Assembly (NCBI GenBank): GCA_937922235.1 | Contig: CAKZVC010000018.1 | Span: 1-64,000 of the forward strand | From: an uncultured Acidimicrobiales bacterium | GTDB lineage: Bacteria > Actinomycetota > Acidimicrobiia > Acidimicrobiales > SHLQ01 | Reading direction: 5' to 3' | Length of the DNA: 64,000 nucleotides | Part shown: positions 40,928-50,259 of the stretch, one piece after another | Layout of the letters: each line of letters begins with the position of its first letter | Numbering within the stretch: the first letter of the stretch is position 1 | Position numbers and translations under genes: made by a program | Notes under the pieces: model-generated | What the model saw: the letters and a program-made list of their open reading frames with translations, nothing else | The model's database searches: none | Told to the model about the DNA's origin: nothing

Positions 40928-41445
40928 CCCGACCTCCTGCCCCCGACATTCCGTTCGTCGCCGATGAGCTCACCATGCTGAATGCCTTCCTCGACTACTA
41001 CCGAGCGGCGCTGCTCGATCGGGCGTGGGGTCTCGATGCAGGCCAGCTGGCCGTCCGGCTCGAGCCATCAACGTTGACGATCGGCGGTCTGCTGACGCAC
41101 ATGGCGATGGTTGAGTACAACTGGTATCGATCACGATTCGCTGGTGGCGAACAGCACGAGATGTTCACGTCGCTCGATTGGGACGCCGATCGCGATGCCG
41201 AAATGGCACTGGCGACGACGCTCACCGTCGACGAGATCGTGGCCGTCTTCACCGAATCGGTCGCTGATTCCCGGGCACACGTTGCTGCCGCGGCGTCGCT
41301 CGATGATCTCTCGGCAAAGCCCAACAACGATGGCGAACACTGGAACCTTCGTTGGATCATGATTCACATGATCGAGGAGTACGCCCGTCACTGCGGCCAC
41401 GCCGATCTGATCCGCGAGTCCATCGACGGCGACATCTGCGACTAG
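40924..41445 (+). CDS. DinB/DUF664 family protein
   Basis: 173 residues. The start ELTMLNAFLDYYRAALLDRA, the middle GGLLTHMAMVEYNWYRSRFAGG and the end IMIHMIEEYARHCGHADLIRESIDG carry the three His residues (HxxxxxxY, H-x-x-E, H-x-x-H types) of the DinB-like four-helix bundle. Such metal-binding proteins include thiol-dependent S-transferases (mycothiol- or bacillithiol-dependent), but most are uncharacterised. It overlaps the MFS gene by ATGA. Confidence 0.85.
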   Translation: MTRPPAPDIPFVADELTMLNAFLDYYRAALLDRAWGLDAGQLAVRLEPSTLTIGGLLTHMAMVEYNWYRSRFAGGEQHEMFTSLDWDADRDAEMALATTLTVDEIVAVFTESVADSRAHVAAAASLDDLSAKPNNDGEHWNLRWIMIHMIEEYARHCGHADLIRESIDGDICD

Positions 41446-41451
41446 GGCCAG

Positions 41452-42567
41452 CTATCCGCCGGGCAGTTCCGAGCGGATGTCTTCCACGTAGTCGTGCACG
41501 TACGGGCAATAGAGGCGTAGCGCTGTGGTGCCTATGCTCTCGGATTCTGGTGCTCCGTCGGTGAGTGAGGAGATCCCAGCGTCGAATGCACCAAGACTCG
41601 CCGAGTCACCCACGGTCCAACCAATGGCACAAGTCGACGCGGCGAAGGCGTTTGCGGTCTCATCGTCTTGTGCCGCGAGCCATGGGGAATCTGGGGTTTC
41701 CTCGCGCAGAAGGTCGACCCCTTCGGGCCACCACCAATACTGTGGGTCGCGGAACCCGGGGCCGATCTCTTGGCTTCCGACCGGAGCGACAGTGAGGTCG
41801 CTTTCGAACCCAGCGGCTCGGGCGACCATGATCTGAAGCGCGGTGTTGGTGGCTGCGGTATCCGAGGAGGCAACGAGCAGCACCATGTTCGACACCGTTG
41901 CGCCTTCCACCTCAGTGGCCGTGGTGTTTTCGTTGGTGACCAGAACTGATTCGTACCCGAGCTGATTGCTGGCGGTCTCGATCGTCGGCGGTTTGAACAG
42001 CTCAAAGTAGCCAATCGTTTCCGCCCCGATTTCGTCTACCTTGAATTGGCCTGAGCACTCCGGCAGCGCTCCGCGAAGGTAGTCGAGGGCATTGCCTGCT
42101 TCTTGAGCGGTGTCGTAGACGAAAACTCCGGTGTACAGGAGGTGGTCTCCGAATGCCGCACGGTCGATCCGCCCGATCGGCGGATGGGCCTTCGTGATCG
42201 ATTCGACACCGAGACACAGCTCGGTCGACGCCCCCGATTCCTCAAAGACATAGCCGTCCGCCACGACATCGTCGTCGCGAAGCGCGACGGTAGCTGCGAG
42301 TTCGGACGGGTCTTCGGGCAACTCGATGGGCGTGCCCAAGGTGGGTGCGACCGTTGTCGTGGTCGTCGACGTCGTTGATGTAGTTGAGGTCGTCGACGTT
42401 GGCGCAACACTTGATGCGGTCGATGTTGTGGCAGCGCTCGTAGTCGGAGAATCGTCCGCCGCCGACTCTTCAGATGTCGAGCTACCCGAGCATGCCGCAA
42501 GAATCAGGGCAGCGATCACTACGCGAACAAGAGGTGTGCGAATAGAGGATATGCAAATAGTTGTCAC
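41452..42567 (-). CDS. Lipoprotein with Thr/Ser-rich linker
   Basis: 371 residues. The lipobox LILAAC gives a lipidated Cys near residue 26. A Ser/Thr linker runs to about 75 and a folded region follows (GRIDRAAFGDHLLYTGVFVYDTAQEAGNALDYLRG, NQLGYESVLVTNENTTATEVEGATVSNMVLLVASSDTA). The domain looks like a secreted sensor or binding protein. I do not recognise the family. It is convergent with the DinB gene (6-base gap) and divergent from hpt, so it interrupts the usual tilS-hpt neighbourhood. Confidence 0.65.
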   Translation of the reverse strand: MTTICISSIRTPLVRVVIAALILAACSGSSTSEESAADDSPTTSAATTSTASSVAPTSTTSTTSTTSTTTTTVAPTLGTPIELPEDPSELAATVALRDDDVVADGYVFEESGASTELCLGVESITKAHPPIGRIDRAAFGDHLLYTGVFVYDTAQEAGNALDYLRGALPECSGQFKVDEIGAETIGYFELFKPPTIETASNQLGYESVLVTNENTTATEVEGATVSNMVLLVASSDTAATNTALQIMVARAAGFESDLTVAPVGSQEIGPGFRDPQYWWWPEGVDLLREETPDSPWLAAQDDETANAFAASTCAIGWTVGDSASLGAFDAGISSLTDGAPESESIGTTALRLYCPYVHDYVEDIRSELPGG

Positions 42568-42693
42568 GTGAGGCGACGTTACCTGACTTCACGGGTGAGT
42601 TTGCGCAGCTCTACGGCGCTTGAGGCTGAGCGCGCAATATCGCGGCACGCGGTTGCCCACTCCCACGCGGCAGGCACTAACGTTCGGCTCTGC

Positions 42694-43275
42694 ATGGGCA
42701 CAGACGCACGTTTTGATGGCACCCCAATGACGGGTCGAGCACCGGAATCATCCGTTGGCCGAATTCTGGTGACCGAGGCCGAGATCAACCAACGGGTTCA
42801 TGAGCTTGGTGCGGAGATCACCGAGAAGTACGCGGGTAAGAAGCCGCTGCTCGTCGCCGTGCTTCGTGGCGCGTATATGTTCATGGCCGACCTCTCACGC
42901 GAGATCGATCTGCCGGTCGAGATCGACTTCATGGCCGTGTCGTCCTATGGCAACCAGACAGCATCGTCAGGCGTTGTTCGCATTCTCAAAGACCTCGACG
43001 AAGACCTCGAGGGGCGACATGTCATCGTCGTCGAAGACATCATCGACTCGGGCCTCACGCTCAGCTACCTGCGCCGCAACCTCGAGAACCGTGCTGCAGC
43101 ATCAGTTGAGGTCTGCGCACTCCTCGTTCGAGAAGGACGGCAAAAGACCGACGACGAGATCGAGTACGTCGGTTTCGAGCTGCCGCCGGACTTCGTTGTT
43201 GGCTACGGCCTCGATGCGTCGGGCCACTTCCGTAACTTGCCGTACATTGCGGAGTACCTCGCTCCACCGGAGTAA
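42694..43275 (+). CDS. hpt: Hypoxanthine phosphoribosyltransferase
   Basis: 193 residues from ATG 42694 (ATG 42727 is nearer the usual start; the frame is open from 42568 but overlaps the divergent lipoprotein promoter). HPRT salvages hypoxanthine or guanine to IMP/GMP using PRPP. The PRPP motif is VIVVEDIIDSGLTLSYL, flanked by VLRGAYMFMADLSREI and VGYGLDASGHFRNLPYI. Order hpt then ftsH is the common actinobacterial arrangement, here with one extra gene between. Confidence 0.9.
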   Translation: MGTDARFDGTPMTGRAPESSVGRILVTEAEINQRVHELGAEITEKYAGKKPLLVAVLRGAYMFMADLSREIDLPVEIDFMAVSSYGNQTASSGVVRILKDLDEDLEGRHVIVVEDIIDSGLTLSYLRRNLENRAAASVEVCALLVREGRQKTDDEIEYVGFELPPDFVVGYGLDASGHFRNLPYIAEYLAPPE

Positions 43276-43302
43276 CACGTACCTCGCGGGTAGTCTCACC
43301 TT

Positions 43303-43770
43303 GTGTGGTATCTCGTAGACAATCGTGATCTTGGCGGTCGGGAGGACTCAGCCGAGAAACCACTGTTCCTGGACGCGCTGCAAGCTCCGCTGACGGTGGT
43401 CGCAGCTAAGTACGCACTGTCGAGTGGCTACAGCGAATTCCCGAAAGGGGTCGACTTGCTGTGGTGCACGGGGCTCGTCGCTAGCGACTTCTTGGACGAG
43501 ACCGGTGTCGAACCAATCGAACTATGGCGGGCCGAAGAAGACCGTTCACGCTGCTGGGATATCAACATGAAGTTCGATGAGGTCGCCAAAACGATCCATG
43601 TCGACTTCGAAGGGGAGAGCCTGTTGCATGGCTCTCACGGTCTTCGCCTCTACCAACTTCCGGTTGAGCCCGAATCGCTTGCACTCGGCGCAGACGTAGA
43701 GGTCGCTGCCTCAAATCTGGGTGAACTCCTTGATCAGATGCTGGGTTCGATCCTGAAGACTGCCGTTTGA
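43303..43770 (+). CDS. Hypothetical protein between hpt and ftsH
   Basis: 155 residues from a GTG start 27 bases after hpt. It opens with WYLVDNRDLGGREDSAEKPL and contains VDLLWCTGLVASDFLDETGVEPIELW and HVDFEGESLLHGSHGLRLYQL. No domain is recognised and there is no signal or membrane helix. Codon use looks like the neighbours. Its position suggests it belongs to the operon, but it may be an insertion into an otherwise conserved order. Confidence 0.55.
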   Translation: MWYLVDNRDLGGREDSAEKPLFLDALQAPLTVVAAKYALSSGYSEFPKGVDLLWCTGLVASDFLDETGVEPIELWRAEEDRSRCWDINMKFDEVAKTIHVDFEGESLLHGSHGLRLYQLPVEPESLALGADVEVAASNLGELLDQMLGSILKTAV

Positions 43771-43844
43771 CAGTGTTCCGTTTGAGATTCGCCGTGACTT
43801 CTCGCTGAGCTGTTGGCGCTGTCGCTCGGTAGGTTGAAGCGATC

Positions 43845-45746
43845 GTGAAAAAGGTGTCCGTACGTTCCTGGTTGTTCGTCTGTGCTCTGGCTGCTGTGGC
43901 CACGATTGGCTACACGGTCGCTACGCAAGACCCGCCTCCGACGGAGCTCACATTCTCCGAGTTCGAAGCGGCGATCGCCGACGGTGCTATTGCTGAGGCG
44001 ACGGTGCTCGATCGATCGCATCAGGTTCGGGGCGTGCTCATCGAGGATGACGAGGCGTTCATTGCCAGCTTTCCGAGGGAGTCCACCGACGAGATCTTCA
44101 CCGAACTCCGCGAAGCCGAACCGCCGATCGATCTCGACACCGACAGCGAAGCGACCAGCCTTTGGGCGCAGCTGCTCCAGCAGATGCTGCCGATCTTGTT
44201 GCTCGTTGGCATCTTCTACTTCCTCATCAGCTCGATGGGCCGCGGCGGCGTCATGGGCTTTGGCAAGGCCAAGACCCGAAAGATGTCGAAGGACCAGCCG
44301 CAGGTCACCTTCGACGATGTCGCTGGTGCTGACGAAGCCGTTGAAGAGCTCACCGAGATTCGAGACTTTCTTGCCGACCCCGAACGCTTTCAGAACCTCG
44401 GGGCCAAGATCCCCAAGGGCGTGCTGCTGTTCGGTCCTCCCGGAACCGGCAAGACGCTGCTTGCCCGGGCGGTAGCGGGCGAAGCAGGAGTTCCGTTCTT
44501 TACGATCTCGGGTTCGGACTTCGTCGAGATGTTCGTCGGAGTCGGCGCAAGCCGTGTCCGCGACCTCTTCCAGCAGGCCAAGGATGAAGCGCCTGCGATC
44601 ATCTTCGTCGACGAGATCGACGCCGTAGGGCGCCATCGTGGCGCTGGCATGGGTGGCGGGCACGACGAACGTGAACAGACCCTCAACCAGCTGCTTGTCG
44701 AAATGGACGGCTTCGATGTCGCCACCGGCGTGATCCTCATCGCTGCCACCAACCGCCCCGACATTCTCGACCCGGCGCTGCTGCGTCCGGGGCGTTTCGA
44801 CCGTCAGATCACCGTCGACCGACCCGACCTTGTCGGTCGTCGAGCGATCGCTGCCGTACACGCCAAGGGAAAGCCCCTCGCTCCCGACGTCGACACCGAT
44901 GTCATCGCCCGTCGCACTCCGGGCTTCACCGGTGCCGACTTGGCGAACCTGCTCAACGAAGCTGCGCTGCTGACAGCGCGTCGAGACAAGCGGCTGATCG
45001 GCCAGCTCGAAATCGAAGATGCCATCGACCGGGTGATCGCCGGCCCAGAGCGCAAGAGCCGGGCAATGTCCGAGCACGAGAAAAAGGTCATTGCCTACCA
45101 CGAGGCTGGGCACGCACTTGTTGGTCACGCCCTGCCGCACACCGACCCGATCCACAAGATCTCGATCATCGCCCGTGGCCGGGCGCTTGGCTGGACGCTG
45201 TCGCTGCCGACCGAGGACAAGTACCTGCAAACCCGCAGCGAACTGACCGATCAGATGGCGATGTTGCTCGGCGGGCGTACCGCAGAGGAGTTGATCTTCG
45301 GCGAACCCACCACAGGTGCCAGCGACGATATCGATCGGGTTGCAAGCATCGCCCGTTCGATGGTGACCGAGTACGGCATGAGTGACACGCTCGGCCCACA
45401 TCGCCTCGGCCGGAAGTCCGGTGAGGTCTTCCTTGGCAAAGATCAGGGTCACGAGGCCAACTACTCCGACGACGTCGCGGCACAGATCGACCGTGAGGTG
45501 CAAGAGCTCGTCGATGCTGCCCACGCAGAAGCCCGTGAGATCCTCACGATTCACCGCAACGTGCTCGATCAGCTTGCGGAAAGCCTCATTGAACATGAAA
45601 CCCTTGACGGCGATGAACTAGAAGAGATCTTGGCTGGGGTGGGTAGCACCATTGCTGACTCACCGGGAAGCGTGCAAACGTCTCCCAACCTGACACCCCC
45701 ACAGCCTGCACCTCAGATGCGGGCAGAAGGACCGGACCCACGATGA
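43845..45746 (+). CDS. ftsH: ATP-dependent zinc metalloprotease FtsH
   Basis: 633 residues from GTG 43845. FtsH degrades membrane and unfolded proteins at the cytoplasmic membrane. Membrane helices lie near 8-26 and 106-126 with the ectodomain between. The AAA+ part has Walker [16 protein letters not shown], Walker [16 protein letters not shown] and the SRH segment [16 protein letters not shown]. The protease site is [14 protein letters not shown] with the third zinc ligand in [15 protein letters not shown]. The length is normal. folE overlaps its stop by ATGA. Confidence 0.97.
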   Translation: MKKVSVRSWLFVCALAAVATIGYTVATQDPPPTELTFSEFEAAIADGAIAEATVLDRSHQVRGVLIEDDEAFIASFPRESTDEIFTELREAEPPIDLDTDSEATSLWAQLLQQMLPILLLVGIFYFLISSMGRGGVMGFGKAKTRKMSKDQPQVTFDDVAGADEAVEELTEIRDFLADPERFQNLGAKIPKGVLLFGPPGTGKTLLARAVAGEAGVPFFTISGSDFVEMFVGVGASRVRDLFQQAKDEAPAIIFVDEIDAVGRHRGAGMGGGHDEREQTLNQLLVEMDGFDVATGVILIAATNRPDILDPALLRPGRFDRQITVDRPDLVGRRAIAAVHAKGKPLAPDVDTDVIARRTPGFTGADLANLLNEAALLTARRDKRLIGQLEIEDAIDRVIAGPERKSRAMSEHEKKVIAYHEAGHALVGHALPHTDPIHKISIIARGRALGWTLSLPTEDKYLQTRSELTDQMAMLLGGRTAEELIFGEPTTGASDDIDRVASIARSMVTEYGMSDTLGPHRLGRKSGEVFLGKDQGHEANYSDDVAAQIDREVQELVDAAHAEAREILTIHRNVLDQLAESLIEHETLDGDELEEILAGVGSTIADSPGSVQTSPNLTPPQPAPQMRAEGPDPR

Positions 45747-46348
45747 CCGACCACGACGACCGTCTCGAACCACGAGCAAACACGGTCGACCAGGCCAAGA
45801 TCGAGGACGCCGTTCGCGTCATTCTCGAAGCCATTGGCGAAGACCCAAACCGTGACGGTTTGCTGGATACTCCAGCGCGGGTTGCCCGCATGTATGCCGA
45901 GATCAGCGGTGGTCTGAAGGAAGAGCCAGAAGAGCACCTCCGCAAGGTCTTCGACGTTGATCACGATGAGATGATCATGGTCCGCGACATTCCGATCTAC
46001 TCGATGTGCGAACACCACCTGTTGCCGTTCTACGGAACTGCACACGTGGCGTACATCCCAAAGCCGGGCGGCAAGATCACCGGCTTGTCGAAGATCGCCC
46101 GGATGGTTGATGGCTACGCCCGTCGCCCGCAGGTGCAAGAGCGCCTGACCCGTCAGGTTGCTGACGCGGTGCAGAACGTTCTCGATCCCGCAGGCGTTCT
46201 TGTTGTTGTTGAGGCCGAGCACATGTGCATGTCGATGCGCGGCGTCCGTAAACCTGGTTCATCAACGGTCACCTCCGCAGTGCACGGCATGTTCCGCGAC
46301 AGTGCAGCAACACGCGCTGAAGCAATGCGGTTCATCAGCGGCCGCTAA
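45743..46348 (+). CDS. folE: GTP cyclohydrolase I
   Basis: 201 residues. FolE converts GTP to 7,8-dihydroneopterin triphosphate, the first step of tetrahydrofolate synthesis. The zinc/active-site region has [21 protein letters not shown] and, later, [19 protein letters not shown] with the second Cys and His. [26 protein letters not shown] is the family core. The N-terminal ~25 residues are acidic and variable. It overlaps ftsH by ATGA and is followed at 6 bases by folP, so the folate genes are one operon. Confidence 0.97.
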   Translation: MTDHDDRLEPRANTVDQAKIEDAVRVILEAIGEDPNRDGLLDTPARVARMYAEISGGLKEEPEEHLRKVFDVDHDEMIMVRDIPIYSMCEHHLLPFYGTAHVAYIPKPGGKITGLSKIARMVDGYARRPQVQERLTRQVADAVQNVLDPAGVLVVVEAEHMCMSMRGVRKPGSSTVTSAVHGMFRDSAATRAEAMRFISGR

Positions 46349-46354
46349 CACGGC

Positions 46355-47215
46355 GTGATGTCAAACGGCTTCGATCAGGGCGGCGGTTTGGCCGCCCTCG
46401 ACCAATCCGGACCCCTGGTCATGGGCATCTTGAACACGACGCCCGACTCGTTCAGCGATGGAGGCAGTTGGGGCACGGTCGATCGAGCGGTGGCGCACGC
46501 CGAGCAGATGCTGGCGGACGGGGCCCACATCATCGACATCGGAGGTGAATCGAGCCGGCCGGGAGCCGACGCCGTGTCACAGACCGAAGAGCTCGATCGG
46601 GTGATTCCGGTCATCGAACGATTGGCTGGCCGATGTGTGATGTCGATCGATACGGCCAAACCTGAGGTTGCTGATGCTGCGCTTCGGGCGGGAGCGCACA
46701 TCGTGAACGACATCACGGCGTCTCTCGAAGAGGTGGCCGGATCACATGCGGCTGGCTGGATTGCGATGCATATGCAGGGCGAACCGCGAACAATGCAAGA
46801 AAATCCCTCCTATGACGACGTCGTTTCCGACATCGCAGCGTCACTAAGTGACTACTCAGAGAGGGGAAATCGCGCTGGTGTTGCCCAAATGTGGGTAGAT
46901 CCGGGAATTGGCTTCGGAAAGACCACATTTCACAACCTGAACCTGCTCCGCGACCTGAAAAACATGACTAATGTCGGCGCAGAGTTAGTCATTGGAGTCA
47001 GTAGGAAGAGATTCGTCGGGGAGATTCACGCGCTGAGTGACCGCATGTCAACCGGAGAAACGGTTGGCGCGGACGATCGGCTCGAGGGTTCAGTGTTCAT
47101 GGCTGTGTGGTCCTGGTGGGAAGGCGCACACATTGTTCGTGTTCACGACGTGCGCGCCACTGCGGCCGCAGCACGGCTTCTCGCCACCTTTCGACCTACG
47201 TCCCAATCCTGCTGA
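46355..47215 (+). CDS. folP: Dihydropteroate synthase
   Basis: 286 residues from GTG 46355 (ATG 46358 is one codon on). FolP condenses p-aminobenzoate with dihydropterin pyrophosphate and is the target of sulfonamides. Hallmarks are VMGILNTTPDSFSDGGSW, the pterin loop IIDIGGESSRPGAD, VMSIDTAKPEVADAALRAGAHIVNDI and IVRVHDVRATAAAARLL. The DPGIGFGKT segment reads WVDPGIGFGKTTFHN. The gene ends 28 bases before the next. Confidence 0.95.
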   Translation: MMSNGFDQGGGLAALDQSGPLVMGILNTTPDSFSDGGSWGTVDRAVAHAEQMLADGAHIIDIGGESSRPGADAVSQTEELDRVIPVIERLAGRCVMSIDTAKPEVADAALRAGAHIVNDITASLEEVAGSHAAGWIAMHMQGEPRTMQENPSYDDVVSDIAASLSDYSERGNRAGVAQMWVDPGIGFGKTTFHNLNLLRDLKNMTNVGAELVIGVSRKRFVGEIHALSDRMSTGETVGADDRLEGSVFMAVWSWWEGAHIVRVHDVRATAAAARLLATFRPTSQSC

Positions 47216-47243
47216 CAACCCCCAGTCGAAACGGAAACTATTC

Positions 47244-47822
47244 ATGGCAAGTAGCCAAAAGCTCAAGGGCAAGTGGGCCCTTGGAATTCAGCCACGCCAC
47301 TTCATGTGGGTCCTCCGAGGACAGTTCGCCGTATGCGAACGTCTCGGCGGGTATGGCGACGCCCATCGCCGCGTGCGCCGTCAAGAAGAGATCATTTGGA
47401 CGAAGGTCAACGGATTTGATCGCATCCTGTCACTCATCCCAAACACGTCGAACCTGCACAACTATGACGAAGAAGATATGGCATGGGTTCATCGCCCGTT
47501 CCGGGGTCCGGAGGACGGCGAGAAGTTCCTCAACCACCTCTACTCCGACATCAACATGCTCACCACGCAGGGATTCAAGATCCTCGTGCATCGCGAAGAG
47601 CTCGGCGATCACGTGACCGGCCTCATTGCTGGCTACCTGGTGTGGACCGAGATGGTTCCTGACCAGCCGAAGGCCATCGTGGCTGTCGAGCAGCTCCTCC
47701 AGCGTCCGATCGGCCCTGTTGGGCGCGAGATTGTCGCCGTTGCAGGCCGCATCGATCGCGAATCGGTGCACAAGCCGGCCAAGGAAACCGAAGCTGAACC
47801 CGAGATCGACCTACGTGACTGA
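47244..47822 (+). CDS. Conserved protein in the folate operon, function unknown
   Basis: 192 residues from ATG 47244 (the frame opens at 47037, overlapping folP). It starts MASSQKLKGKWALGIQPRHF and continues with MWVLRGQFAVCERLGGYGDAHRRVRRQEEIIW. KVNGFDRILSLIPNTSNLHNYDEED is followed by MAWVHRPF. The layout is faintly like an N-terminal portion of dual-specificity phosphatases, but the catalytic C-x5-R motif is absent, so I do not claim it. The product overlaps folB by 8 bases, which argues for co-translation and a folate-related role. Confidence 0.65.
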   Translation: MASSQKLKGKWALGIQPRHFMWVLRGQFAVCERLGGYGDAHRRVRRQEEIIWTKVNGFDRILSLIPNTSNLHNYDEEDMAWVHRPFRGPEDGEKFLNHLYSDINMLTTQGFKILVHREELGDHVTGLIAGYLVWTEMVPDQPKAIVAVEQLLQRPIGPVGREIVAVAGRIDRESVHKPAKETEAEPEIDLRD

Positions 47823-48177
47823 CACGATCGAGCTGCGCGGCCTTCGCGTCCTTGCGTTCTGCGGAATCCTCCCCGAGGAAGTTGAGCGCCGCCAGCCGTT
47901 TGAGATCGACGTAGATGTCGATCTCGACCTGAGTGCTGCGGGCGTCTCCGACGACCTCAGCAATACCATCGATTACGGCGGACTCGTTGCGCAGATCCAA
48001 GCTTTGGCCGACGATGTTCGCTACGGCCTGCTCGAACGCTTCGCGTCAGAGATTGCGGCCGAAGTCCTCAGCCACGACAACGCAACAGCCACGAGAGTCA
48101 CCGTTCGCAAGCTTCGTCCGCCGGTTCCGCAAGACCTCGCGAGCTCCGGTGTGACGGTTCGGCGGGAGCGTTCGTGA
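47815..48177 (+). CDS. folB: Dihydroneopterin aldolase
   Basis: 120 residues from GTG 47815. FolB splits dihydroneopterin to give 6-hydroxymethyl-dihydropterin. The family features LRGLRVLAFCGILPEEVERRQPFEIDVDVDLD and TIDYGGLVAQIQALA (with the Tyr-Gly pair) are clear, and ASEIAAEVL then VTVRKLRPPVPQDLASSGVTVRR is the terminal beta strand block. It overlaps the upstream gene by 8 bases and folK by 4. Confidence 0.93.
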   Translation: MTDTIELRGLRVLAFCGILPEEVERRQPFEIDVDVDLDLSAAGVSDDLSNTIDYGGLVAQIQALADDVRYGLLERFASEIAAEVLSHDNATATRVTVRKLRPPVPQDLASSGVTVRRERS

Positions 48178-48635
48178 CACGCCGAGCCTTTCTTGGGCTC
48201 GGCTCCAACCTTGGAGATCGTGAAGCCCACCTCAATCACGCCGTCGGGCGCATTCCCGACGTCGTCAAGATCTCGTCGATCTGGGAGACCGAGCCCGTTG
48301 GCGGACCCGAGCAGGACAACTACCTAAACGTTGTCGTGCAGCTCTCGACCGATCGAACCGCCCGTCAGCTGCTGACCGTGTGCCGCGAGCGTGAGGAAGA
48401 GGCAGACCGAGTCCGCAAGGAACGCTGGGGCCCGCGCACGCTTGACGTCGATGTGCTGTGGGTTGATGGAGAGAAGATCGACGACCACGACTTGGTTGTG
48501 CCGCATCCGCGGATGTTCGAGCGTGCGTTCGTGCTGATCCCGCTTCGTGAGCTCGCACCCGATCTCATCCCAGATGACTTTGTCGATCCACCGCTCGACG
48601 AAGTGTGGCCGTATGTCCCGGGCGGAGCCGACTGA
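48174..48635 (+). CDS. folK: 2-amino-4-hydroxy-6-hydroxymethyldihydropteridine pyrophosphokinase
   Basis: 153 residues from GTG 48174 (ATP-dependent activation of hydroxymethyldihydropterin before folP). It begins RAFLGLGSNLGDREAHLNHAV. The catalytic region is RWGPRTLDVDVLWVDGEKI, and VVPHPRMFERAFVLIPLRELAPDL is the ATP/pterin-binding end. The length matches the family. It completes the folate set folE-folP-folB-folK on this operon. Confidence 0.95.
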   Translation: MTRRAFLGLGSNLGDREAHLNHAVGRIPDVVKISSIWETEPVGGPEQDNYLNVVVQLSTDRTARQLLTVCREREEEADRVRKERWGPRTLDVDVLWVDGEKIDDHDLVVPHPRMFERAFVLIPLRELAPDLIPDDFVDPPLDEVWPYVPGGAD

Positions 48636-48651
48636 TGGCTGAAGCGATCTA

Positions 48652-49386
48652 GTGTCAGTGCGCCGGTTTTCCCTTGTCGGGCCCGGCCGCGCAGGTATGT
48701 CGCTGCACGCAGCACTGATCGATCTTGGGTGGGAGTGCGCTGCAGTCTTTGGCCGTGATGACGAGAGTGAGCGGGCCGCAGCTGATGTCGATGTGTGCGT
48801 GATTGCGACGGCAGACGCACAGATAGCGACAGTGGCTGGCGCAATCGAGCCGACTAACGCTGTTGTTATGCATTTGTCTGGTGCGACGTCGCTTGCGGTC
48901 CTGGATAGTCATGGCCGAGTTGCTGGTCTTCACCCACTCCAGTCACTGCCGAACCCTGTTGCCGGCGCCGCATCTCTCCGTGACTGCTACTTCGCGGTCG
49001 CCGGCGACCCAATCGCACAAGAGATCGCCGAGGCGCTCAGCGGAAAGTGGTTCGAGATTGCCGATATGGATCGAGCGATCTACCACTGCGCCGCGGTCAT
49101 TGCGTCGAATCACACGGTGGCGCTGCTCGGTCAGGTCGAGCGGCTGGCAGAGTCGATTGGCGTGCCGTTCGAGGCCTTCCGCCCGATCGTCGACGCGAGC
49201 ATCGCAAACACGTGGAACGAAAGCCCCGCCGATGCCCTTACCGGGCCTGCGGCCCGCGGCGACGAAGGAACAATTCACGCCCATCGCACTGCGCTTGTTG
49301 CAAACCTCCCGGACGAGCTGGCCGGCTATGACGCTGTCGTCGAACTGGCACGACGACTTGCAGGCAGAATGGACCCCTCATGCTGA
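48652..49386 (+). CDS. Rossmann-like/DUF2520 protein upstream of panC
   Basis: 244 residues from GTG 48652. FSLVGPGRAGMSLHAALIDLGW is a Gly-rich Rossmann start (GxGxxG variant). AVVMHLSGATSLAVLD, GRVAGLHPLQSLPNP and AVIASNHTVALLGQVERLA follow, as in DUF2520-type oxidoreductase-like proteins that typically lie next to panC in actinobacteria. Role: likely NAD(P)-dependent but not established. Its stop overlaps the panC start by 7 bases. Confidence 0.88.
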   Translation: MSVRRFSLVGPGRAGMSLHAALIDLGWECAAVFGRDDESERAAADVDVCVIATADAQIATVAGAIEPTNAVVMHLSGATSLAVLDSHGRVAGLHPLQSLPNPVAGAASLRDCYFAVAGDPIAQEIAEALSGKWFEIADMDRAIYHCAAVIASNHTVALLGQVERLAESIGVPFEAFRPIVDASIANTWNESPADALTGPAARGDEGTIHAHRTALVANLPDELAGYDAVVELARRLAGRMDPSC

Positions 49387-50231
49387 TCATCCACACCATT
49401 TCTGAGCTTCGTACCGCCCTCGATGCCGAACGTGCCGCCGGAAAGTCGATCGGTTTCGCCCCGACCATGGGCGCCCTGCACCACGGTCACGAAAGCCTCA
49501 TGGTCGCCGCCTCAACCATGTGCGAAGTCGGAGTGGCATCGATATTCGTCAACCCGCTGCAGTTCGCCCCCGACGAAGACCTCGACAGCTACCCTCGGAT
49601 GCTCGACGAAGATGCGGCCAAAGCCGAGGCCGCCGGGATCGACTACTTGTTCGTGCCGTCGGTGCGCGAGATGTATCCCGAGGAGAACTGGACCACGGTG
49701 TCGCTTCGAGTCGTCACCGAGCCGTGGGAAGGCGACAGTCGGCCGACCCACTTTGCGGGTGTGGCTACGGTCGTCAGCAAGCTCTTCAACATCGTTGGCC
49801 CTTGCACTGCATTCTTTGGGCAGAAGGACTTTCAACAACTCGCCATGCTGCGCCGCATGACCACTGACTTGAATTTCCCAGTCGACGTGAAGGGCATGCC
49901 CACCGTCCGAGAAGAAGATGGCCTCGCAATGTCGAGCCGGAACCTTCGACTCACCCCCGAGCACCGAGCACAAGCCCCGACCGTGCAGAAGGCACTGCAA
50001 GCAGGCGTTTCGGCCATCAACTCAGGCGAACGGGATCCGGCGGCGGTTGAAGCTGTGGTGCGCGCTGTTCTGGCAACCGCACCTGCCGCTGACAAGCCTG
50101 ACTACATCGCCGTCGTCGATGCGGCTTCGCTTCGCACCCCCAAGGTGCTCGAAGGCGAGATCCGGTTGCTCACCGCGGTGAAGTTCGGCGACGTGCGATT
50201 GATCGACAACGTCGGTGTCACTGTTGACTAA
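49380..50231 (+). CDS. panC: Pantothenate synthetase
   Basis: 283 residues. PanC joins pantoate and beta-alanine with ATP to make pantothenate for CoA. FAPTMGALHHGHESLMVAA includes the HIGH-type motif (HHGH). FVNPLQFAPDEDLDSYPR and AFFGQKDFQQLAMLRRM are conserved, and DGLAMSSRNLRLTPEHR is the KMSKS-like end. No panB or panD is in the window. CoA synthesis continues with coaX at 53699. Confidence 0.97.
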   Translation: MLIIHTISELRTALDAERAAGKSIGFAPTMGALHHGHESLMVAASTMCEVGVASIFVNPLQFAPDEDLDSYPRMLDEDAAKAEAAGIDYLFVPSVREMYPEENWTTVSLRVVTEPWEGDSRPTHFAGVATVVSKLFNIVGPCTAFFGQKDFQQLAMLRRMTTDLNFPVDVKGMPTVREEDGLAMSSRNLRLTPEHRAQAPTVQKALQAGVSAINSGERDPAAVEAVVRAVLATAPAADKPDYIAVVDAASLRTPKVLEGEIRLLTAVKFGDVRLIDNVGVTVD

Positions 50232-50259
50232 CGCCGCGCTCACGGTTGACTGAACAGCA

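Noticed and set aside
43734-45596. 620-codon open frame on the minus strand opposite ftsH
   Set aside because: Antisense shadow of a high-GC gene. The sense frame has all FtsH motifs, and the antisense product shows no domain.
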